Assembly: GCA_035291645.1 (NCBI GenBank)
Contig: DATDRQ010000216.1
Coordinates: 1-6,563 of the forward strand
Source of the DNA: DATDRQ01 sp035291645
GTDB lineage: Bacteria; Chloroflexota; Anaerolineae; Anaerolineales; UBA4823
Length of the DNA: 6,563 nt
Direction of reading: 5' to 3'
Position 1 is the first letter of the stretch; the number at the start of each line of letters is the position of its first letter. Made by a program: the position numbers and the translations under genes. Below are positions 1-4,346 of this stretch, one piece after another. The notes beneath the pieces are model-generated. The model was not told the origin of the DNA and did not search any database. It was given only the letters and a program-made list of their open reading frames with translations.

Positions 1-600
1 GGGTAGAAAGTAACGGATCAGTTCTCTGGAGCCCGCCTGGACGAAATTCATGATGATCAGGTTTCGTTCACAGTTTTCGACTGTATCGAAGAATAACCTG
101 TCAGAGAGCTGCGTCCCAGCCAGATCGCGGATCTGGATCCAAAGCGCCTGGCTGCTTTCTCGTGGAGTATCCGATAGATAAACTTCGTAACCGCCTTCGC
201 CATACTCCGGGGCGATCCCCGTCAAGCTGACCCGGTTCAGCGCTTCGCCATCTAATTTTCCTCCCACCTCCACCACCAGATTCTTGGTCGGGACGGATTG
301 AGCATCGAATACCTGCCCGCCTATCCCCATCCAGTTGCATCCCGATTGAGGATGCATGATGTTCGGAAGCCACGCCGGGGATCCTGCCTGTGGGATAAAC
401 CTGATATCCGTATTTCCCACCACGATTCCCGTTGGAGTGCTGCCGCCAACCACTTCGTCTTTGGATGGCGCCGATGTTGTCGCGGGTGCGCTCTTATCTG
501 GGGTGAGCCAATCTTGATTTACCGTTCGTGAATACGATCGTGTACACGCGCTCGCCACCAGAAATCCTGCAATAATCAGGAGACAAATCCTTCGCTGCAT
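1..600 (-). CDS. Secreted lipoprotein of unknown function, 3' end outside window
   Basis: The frame is open from an ATG at 598-600 to the left edge, 200 codons with no stop, so the C-terminus is missing. Residues 1-19 form a lipoprotein signal peptide: two Arg after MQ, a hydrophobic stretch (ICLLIIAGFLV), then ASAC with Cys19 as the likely lipidated residue. Alanine at -3 of the lipobox is acceptable but not the commonest choice. Residues 20-80 are a Ser/Thr/Pro-rich linker. From about residue 86 a compact beta-type domain begins with SGCNWMGIGGQVFD, continues through GGYEVYLSD, and reaches FFDTVENCERNLIIMNFVQ near the edge. Cys88 and Cys177 bracket this domain and could form a disulfide. 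From memory, similar domains occur in Anaerolineae surface proteins and end soon after the NLIxxNF strand, so perhaps only a few residues are missing. No enzyme motif is visible. An AG-rich ribosome site precedes the ATG. It is divergent from the peptidase gene at 710. Confidence 0.85.
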   Translation of the reverse strand, partial: MQRRICLLIIAGFLVASACTRSYSRTVNQDWLTPDKSAPATTSAPSKDEVVGGSTPTGIVVGNTDIRFIPQAGSPAWLPNIMHPQSGCNWMGIGGQVFDAQSVPTKNLVVEVGGKLDGEALNRVSLTGIAPEYGEGGYEVYLSDTPRESSQALWIQIRDLAGTQLSDRLFFDTVENCERNLIIMNFVQAGSRELIRYFLP

Positions 601-604
601 GATT

Positions 605-619
605 CCTTCCCCTTCCTTC
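605..619 (-). promoter_or_regulatory. Ribosome binding site of the lipoprotein gene
   Basis: On the minus strand this reads GAAGGAAGGGGAAGG, a purine run with several Shine-Dalgarno-like cores. The nearest AAGG is 4 bases from the ATG at 600 and the GGGG core is 8 bases away. It supports the ATG at 598-600 as the start, which also begins exactly at a lipoprotein signal peptide. Confidence 0.65.
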
Positions 620-623
620 AAAC

Positions 624-632
624 TGTTATAAT
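624..632 (+). promoter_or_regulatory. Extended -10 promoter element for the peptidase gene
   Basis: TGTTATAAT matches the extended -10 form TGnTATAAT exactly. The -35 region 17 bases upstream (about 604-609) is not TTGACA-like, which is common for extended -10 promoters. Transcription would begin near 639-640, giving a leader of about 70 bases before the ATG at 710. A TTG codon at 638, which would lengthen the protein by 24 residues, would fall at or before the transcript start. Confidence 0.55.
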
Positions 633-636
633 TTTA
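631..636 (-). promoter_or_regulatory. Possible -10 element of the lipoprotein gene
   Basis: The minus strand reads TAAAAT here, with an alternative TATAAC at 630-625. Either would start a short leader carrying all or part of the purine-rich ribosome site at 605-619. I find no convincing -35 element. The site overlaps the rightward -10, so the two promoters would face each other across the same AT-rich patch. Confidence 0.25.
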
Positions 637-702
637 CTTGCCGATCTGCTCTTGGCATCAGAATTGTAACGGATGGATCTTCTTATCTCTCAGTGTCCGG
701 TC

Positions 703-706
703 GGAG
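703..706 (+). promoter_or_regulatory. Ribosome binding site favouring ATG 710
   Basis: GGAG lies 3 bases before the ATG at 710, which is short spacing but the only Shine-Dalgarno-like motif near either candidate start. No such motif precedes the in-frame TTG at 638. Translation from 710 places a normal signal sequence at the N-terminus. Confidence 0.45.
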
Positions 707-709
707 ACC

Positions 710-2152
710 ATGAAAAATTTTCTGATTTCGAGCCCACTGTTAGGTCTGATCGTCGCCAGCCTGTTCTTTTTCCCCAGATTCTTCTCTGTTCTTGCCGCTC
801 TGCCATCGCCAGATCCTTCTCTGGATATCGATGGGACTATCCTGCCCGGCCCCACCCTCGTGAGGGGTACCCCGGTAATCGCTACTGATCAACCCGATGC
901 AACAGCCTTGCCAACTTCCACCAACCTGCCAACGGAAATAATCTTGAATTCCCCGGTAGGGACCGCTGAGGTCGCCACCACCGATGAGCCTGCTCCAACC
1001 GGGATGCCACCCGTTTATATTGAACAACTGCTCTTCTTTCCCGTCGCCTACAGGCAGCCGGAGCCTCCACCCCCGCCGGACGAGCCCCTGCAAAAGGTGC
1101 TCTTCTGCAACTCGGAAAACTTCGATATCCCGGATAACCTCCCCCAGGGGATCACCAGTACGATGCACATCTCCGATCCCAGGTACATCGTCGATCTGGA
1201 TGTCCGCCTCGATGTGGAACACACCTTCATTGGCGACTTAATCCTGACCCTCACCCACCAGGAGACCGGCCGAACCGTCTCGCTGATCGACCGGCCTGGG
1301 TTGCCGGGGAACGATAAAGGCTGCCAGGAAAATGACGTCGCCGCCATCCTGGACGACGACATCACTTTGCCCGCCGAGAACACCTGCTCTAACGATCTGG
1401 CCGCTATCTCGGGGATTTACACTCCCAACCAACCCCTCCAGACCTTCGACCAGGAGATCGTCGAAGGGAATTGGTCCCTGATCGTCTCGGACAACTTCAG
1501 AAACGATACCGGACAGCTGCAGGAATGGTGCTTGACCGCTACCCTGTCTGACGTTCCGATCCCTCCTGTTGATCCACCTGAACCTCCTGATATTCCAAAT
1601 CATGCCCAGATCAATGGGGTGACCGGTCAGGGCCAGTCACTCCCCCTTGACTGCGAAGCGCGCTCTGCCGTCGACTGGGCAAATTATTTCGACGTCCAAA
1701 TCAACGAGCTCACCTTCTTTGACCGGTTGCCTGAATCGGAAAATCCGGACAAGGGATTCGTCGGCAGCGTGTACGGGACCTGGGGGCAAATCCCACCCAA
1801 TCCATATGGTGTCCACGCCGAACCGGTTGCCAGGTTGCTCACGAAGTATGGTCTGGAGGCGCGCGCCCACCGGCCGCTCTCCTGGGACCAGCTGCGCGCC
1901 GAGATCGCCGCCGGCCGCCCCGTGATCACCTGGATCGTCGGTTCTGTTGTAAATGGCATCCCCGAATATTACCTGCCCCCCGATGATGAGCTGACCATCG
2001 TCGCCCGTTATGAACATACCGTCATCGTCACCGGCTACTCCTCCGACAGCGTCACTTACTTAAACGGGGCGAATTCCCATACAAAAAGCAAGGAAGAGTT
2101 CCTGCAATCCTGGTCGGCGTTGGGAAACATGGCGATAACCGCAGAACCATAA
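710..2152 (+). CDS. Secreted P-domain protein with C-terminal C39-like cysteine peptidase domain
   Basis: This 480-residue protein is exported. Residues 1-30 are a Lys-started hydrophobic signal or anchor (MKNFLISSPLLGLIVASLFF) ending in VLAA. Residues 31-127 are a Thr/Pro-rich linker ending in a PPPPP run. Residues about 128-280 match a proprotein-convertase P domain: HTFIGDLILTL at 171-181, then EGNWSLIVSD and DTGQLQEW at 252-273. Its four cysteines (133, 205, 226, 274) could make two disulfides. A second Pro-rich linker (283-296) leads to a papain-like domain of the C39_2 type (297-478): Gln309 in the oxyanion position, Cys315 in LDCEARSA, His436 in YEHTVIVTGY, and Asn452 in YLNGA where Asp is common in relatives. 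Its substrate is unknown; P domains usually accompany subtilisin-type proteases, and here it may aid folding or targeting. ATG 710 is chosen over an in-frame TTG at 638 because a signal peptide starts there, GGAG precedes it, and the promoter at 624-632 would start transcription after the TTG. Two TAA stops end it. Confidence 0.85.
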   Translation: MKNFLISSPLLGLIVASLFFFPRFFSVLAALPSPDPSLDIDGTILPGPTLVRGTPVIATDQPDATALPTSTNLPTEIILNSPVGTAEVATTDEPAPTGMPPVYIEQLLFFPVAYRQPEPPPPPDEPLQKVLFCNSENFDIPDNLPQGITSTMHISDPRYIVDLDVRLDVEHTFIGDLILTLTHQETGRTVSLIDRPGLPGNDKGCQENDVAAILDDDITLPAENTCSNDLAAISGIYTPNQPLQTFDQEIVEGNWSLIVSDNFRNDTGQLQEWCLTATLSDVPIPPVDPPEPPDIPNHAQINGVTGQGQSLPLDCEARSAVDWANYFDVQINELTFFDRLPESENPDKGFVGSVYGTWGQIPPNPYGVHAEPVARLLTKYGLEARAHRPLSWDQLRAEIAAGRPVITWIVGSVVNGIPEYYLPPDDELTIVARYEHTVIVTGYSSDSVTYLNGANSHTKSKEEFLQSWSALGNMAITAEP

Positions 2153-2159
2153 TAAACAC

Positions 2160-2186
2160 CAGAGCCTCCGGAACCTGGAGGCTCTG
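2160..2186. terminator. Hairpin between convergent genes, probable terminator
   Basis: A 10-bp perfect stem (CAGAGCCTCC paired with GGAGGCTCTG) closes a 7-base loop, starting 8 bases after the first stop codon of the peptidase gene. The rightward side is followed by GTACATTTCC rather than a clean T run, and the leftward side by a weak TTTATT. It may stop transcription from both directions, since the leftward operon ends at 2271, but it is not a textbook intrinsic terminator. Confidence 0.6.
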
Positions 2187-2270
2187 TACATTTCCTCAAA
2201 AGTTGGTTCAAGGGATAATCGAGATTCTCCCGGATAATAGAACAGTTAAGGAAATTTGAAAAATGACAGC

Positions 2271-2498
2271 TTAGAAATCGTCGTCGTCTAACCAGAGCTC
2301 ATCTTCCTCGTCCTCGATCTCCGATTCCTCCCAATCCTCGAGCTCTTCTTCTTCCTCTTCCCAGTCTGCTTCCACCAGGTCATCGGCGCGGGAGTAGGTC
2401 ATGCAGCCTACATCTGGATCGAGCTCTACCGCTGCAGCACCACAATACCCGTCGTCGAGGAATACACAATCTATATAGTGGCATCGAATTCGTGGCAT
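2271..2498 (-). CDS. Small four-cysteine protein with highly acidic C-terminal tail
   Basis: This is a 75-residue cytoplasmic-looking protein with no signal peptide or membrane segment. Residues 1-36 hold four cysteines (6, 11, 19, 32; spacing C-x4-C-x7-C-x12-C) in RCHYIDCVFLDDGYCGAAAV and DPDVGCMTY. The spacing recalls small metal-binding families such as DUF1540, but I cannot confirm membership; a bound metal ion is an inference. Residues 43-75 are 23 Asp/Glu out of 33, with three Trp, ending WLDDDDF. A strong AGGGAGG site 5 bases before the ATG supports both the start and real expression. It follows the VKOR gene by 18 bases and is probably cotranscribed. The function is not known. The acidic tail could bind a basic protein partner or mimic nucleic acid. 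That the gene is real is much surer than any role. Confidence 0.75.
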   Translation of the reverse strand: MPRIRCHYIDCVFLDDGYCGAAAVELDPDVGCMTYSRADDLVEADWEEEEEELEDWEESEIEDEEDELWLDDDDF

Positions 2499-2503
2499 GG
2501 GAT

Positions 2504-2510
2504 CCTCCCT
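2504..2510 (-). promoter_or_regulatory. Strong Shine-Dalgarno site of the acidic small protein
   Basis: The minus strand reads AGGGAGG, 5 bases before the ATG at 2498. It lies inside the 18-base gap after the VKOR stop codon and is the best ribosome site in the window, which supports this short ORF as a real gene. Confidence 0.75.
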
Positions 2511-2516
2511 GGATGA

Positions 2517-2960
2517 TTAAGATACCGCGCTGATTTCAGCACGCTCGCCCATCAATCTTACGGATGAGATGATCAGCAAAAGCAACAAAACGATCGCGGA
2601 CACGACACAATATGGGCAGAAGGCACGGATCACGGCTATCTCAAGGTAAGTCAGGTAGGCAGAGTAGAGCACCCCCACCAAGCTGACTCCAAACACTACC
2701 AGCGGTCCATATTCAGCCCAGATTTCAGCGCGCGGTTCAAGAACGAGTAGAACTATGATCAGGAAATAGGCGCCTGCGCCAAGCAGTGCGATCGGTATCC
2801 CTGCGATCTCGGCATAAGGACTGGAGTTGACCGATTCACAATCTCCGACAGGTCCGCAGATTGCATACTGTCCGGTCAATTTGATCCACGTCAGATAAGC
2901 AGAGTCAATCAAACCGGCGATCGCCAGAATTTCACAGGTAATCCTTAATTTATTATCCAT
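2517..2960 (-). CDS. VKOR-family disulfide-forming membrane protein
   Basis: This 147-residue protein is a bacterial homologue of vitamin K epoxide reductase. The family takes electrons from a DsbA- or thioredoxin-like partner and passes them to quinone, so that exported proteins gain disulfides. Four hydrophobic segments are visible (about 7-27, 53-74, 86-107, 114-133). The loop pair Cys35 and Cys41 (CGPVGDC) is followed by VNSSPYAEIAGIP, which fits the conserved Ser-containing stretch of the family. The quinone-side pair is Cys115-Pro-Tyr-Cys118 at the start of helix 4. It ends soon after helix 4, so it lacks the fused thioredoxin domain present in many bacterial members; no separate partner is encoded in this window. 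The frame is open back to the moeA stop at 3029 but contains no ATG, GTG or TTG before 2960, so this start is the only one. Its ribosome site is weak. It lies 66 bases after moeA and 18 before the small acidic gene. Confidence 0.92.
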   Translation of the reverse strand: MDNKLRITCEILAIAGLIDSAYLTWIKLTGQYAICGPVGDCESVNSSPYAEIAGIPIALLGAGAYFLIIVLLVLEPRAEIWAEYGPLVVFGVSLVGVLYSAYLTYLEIAVIRAFCPYCVVSAIVLLLLLIISSVRLMGERAEISAVS

Positions 2961-3026
2961 TGCTTCGAAACAAAACCTGATCCTTGAGCAATCACATTCT
3001 ATTTTGATACGACGGTCTTCGCATCC

Positions 3027-4325
3027 TTACGCGTGGTCCGGAAACCGCGCCCAACTTATCCCTTCGTCAATCAACCACGCCTCAACCTCAGTATTAATCG
3101 GCAGCGATTTTACCCCAGACGGGATGATCAGTAAAGCATTTGCTTGCACAAGAGAAAGGAGATTCCCAGATCCCTGGTGGCCAGTCAGGTGAGCAACCGG
3201 GTACCCATCTCGTTCAGTGATCCGGGCGCGCAGATAACTTTCCCTGCCGTCGGATTCGACCTCCTCGCCAAGACGTACTCGCCTCACATTTCTAAATTGG
3301 CCGGTAAACCCGCTCATTTTTATGATCGCAGGCCGCAGGAAGACTTCATAACCCACGAATGCCGAAACAGGATTGCCAGGTAAACCAACGAAAGGGATGG
3401 TTTTAAAGAAACCGAACGCCAAAGGCTTACCAGGGCGCATATTAACCCGCCAGAATTGTAATTCACCCCGCTTTCGAACGACCTCACGCACGAAATCAAA
3501 GGCTCCAACGCTTACACCTGCGGAGGATATGATGATATCGACCTTCCTATCGGCCGCTTCTTCCAGGAGAAATTCAACGGATTCCTCACGATCCCTGGCA
3601 ATTCCCAGGTAGATCGCCTGGCCGCCGTCACGTGCAATCGAAGCCGCCAGACTGTATGCATTCGAATCGTGTATGCTGCCTGGCCGGAGTGGCTGGTCAA
3701 TCGGTACCAGTTCATCCCCGCTAGAGAATAAGGCGACTTGCGGCCTGCGGCGTACGGAGACCTGAGTGATACCAAGCATCGCCAGCAGACCGATATCTTG
3801 AGGCCGTAGCCGGGTGCTTGTTGCGAGAACCTGTGCTCCTTGCTTGATATCCTGGCCTCGCTCTCTAACATAATCCCCTGGTTGAACCGCACGGAAAATA
3901 CTCACCGCTTCGGGTAACGCCACGCCTGGTCGAGAATCGGTTTGATAATGGTCTGTGAATTCAACCGGTACTACCGCGTCCGCCCCTTCCGGTAATACCG
4001 CCCCCGTCATGATCCTGGCTGCCTGCCTGGATCCAAGGGTAGCTTGCGGCATACTTCCGGCAGGAATATCCTCGACCACGCTTAAGACAGCCGGCCAGTC
4101 TTTCCGTGCCTCTCTTAAATCGACTGCATGAACTGCAAAGCCGTCCATGCTTGAATGGGTAAATACTGGCAGGTCAAGCGTGGATTCAATCGGTCGAGCT
4201 AGAATCCGGCCGTGACTCTCTTTGAGCGGAACAATTTCTTCACTGGTCGGGGAAAAATAATCTAATAGCCGTTGGCGAGCCTGGCTAACATCTAGTAAAG
4301 CATATGACCCGGTAGAACCAGCCAT
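3027..4325 (-). CDS. moeA: Molybdopterin molybdenumtransferase MoeA
   Basis: This 432-residue protein has full MoeA length. MoeA inserts molybdenum from molybdate into adenylylated molybdopterin, the last common step of molybdenum cofactor synthesis, in the cytoplasm. Motifs appear in family order: SSMDGFAV (58-65, with the conserved Asp61), MTGAVLPEGADAVVPVE (106-122), RGQDI (156-160), SSGDEL (201-206), DSN (220-222), SSAGVSVGAFD (267-277), RPGKPLAFG (297-305) and GLPGNPVSAF (314-323). The C-terminal domain carries GHQGSGNLLSL and NALLIIPSG (382-404). No key residue seems lost. The ATG at 4323-4325 has no Shine-Dalgarno sequence, and an extended -10 sits just upstream, so the transcript may be nearly leaderless. 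It starts 21 bases after the rel stop codon. No other cofactor-synthesis gene is in view, and no molybdoenzyme is encoded here. Confidence 0.96.
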   Translation of the reverse strand: MAGSTGSYALLDVSQARQRLLDYFSPTSEEIVPLKESHGRILARPIESTLDLPVFTHSSMDGFAVHAVDLREARKDWPAVLSVVEDIPAGSMPQATLGSRQAARIMTGAVLPEGADAVVPVEFTDHYQTDSRPGVALPEAVSIFRAVQPGDYVRERGQDIKQGAQVLATSTRLRPQDIGLLAMLGITQVSVRRRPQVALFSSGDELVPIDQPLRPGSIHDSNAYSLAASIARDGGQAIYLGIARDREESVEFLLEEAADRKVDIIISSAGVSVGAFDFVREVVRKRGELQFWRVNMRPGKPLAFGFFKTIPFVGLPGNPVSAFVGYEVFLRPAIIKMSGFTGQFRNVRRVRLGEEVESDGRESYLRARITERDGYPVAHLTGHQGSGNLLSLVQANALLIIPSGVKSLPINTEVEAWLIDEGISWARFPDHA

Positions 4326-4334
4326 TGGCGGGGG

Positions 4335-4343
4335 ATTATACCA
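4335..4343 (-). promoter_or_regulatory. Extended -10 element immediately before moeA
   Basis: The minus strand reads TGGTATAAT, a perfect TGnTATAAT. Only 9 bases (CCCCCGCCA) separate it from the moeA ATG, so transcription would begin about 1-3 bases before the start codon. No TTGACA-like -35 is seen at the expected distance. The element lies wholly in the short gap after the rel stop codon, and could let moeA be expressed apart from rel. Confidence 0.5.
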
Positions 4344-4346
4344 CTA

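Noticed and set aside
101..373. A 90-codon minus-strand frame near the left edge
   Set aside because: It lies in another frame of the lipoprotein gene, which has the signal peptide, ribosome site and a coherent domain. This frame's product is Arg/Gly-rich and without structure.
298..531. A 77-codon plus-strand frame
   Set aside because: It is antisense to the lipoprotein gene and has no recognisable motif.
740..2017. Several long minus-strand frames opposite the peptidase gene (740-1222, 1238-1603, 1637-2017)
   Set aside because: They lie opposite a gene with clear P-domain and peptidase motifs. Their translations are low-complexity or Arg/Gly-rich without recognisable domains, as expected of mirror frames in GC-rich coding DNA.
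2213..2238. Repeated GGATAAT (2213-2219 and 2232-2238) in the convergent gap
   Set aside because: It is two 7-base copies only, with no palindrome or link to a promoter. It is likely chance.
2343..2362. A 20-base pyrimidine run on the plus strand
   Set aside because: It is explained by the run of Glu codons (GAA/GAG) in the acidic tail of the small protein on the other strand. No separate repeat element is needed.
2961..2999. Possible -10 (TAGAAT) before VKOR on the minus strand
   Set aside because: It is a single weak match without a -35 or extended -10. The gene can be read through from moeA.
2961..3026. Possible N-terminal extension of VKOR back to the moeA stop codon
   Set aside because: The frame is open through this gap but contains no ATG, GTG or TTG. 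The family also normally begins close to the first membrane helix, as the ATG at 2960 gives.
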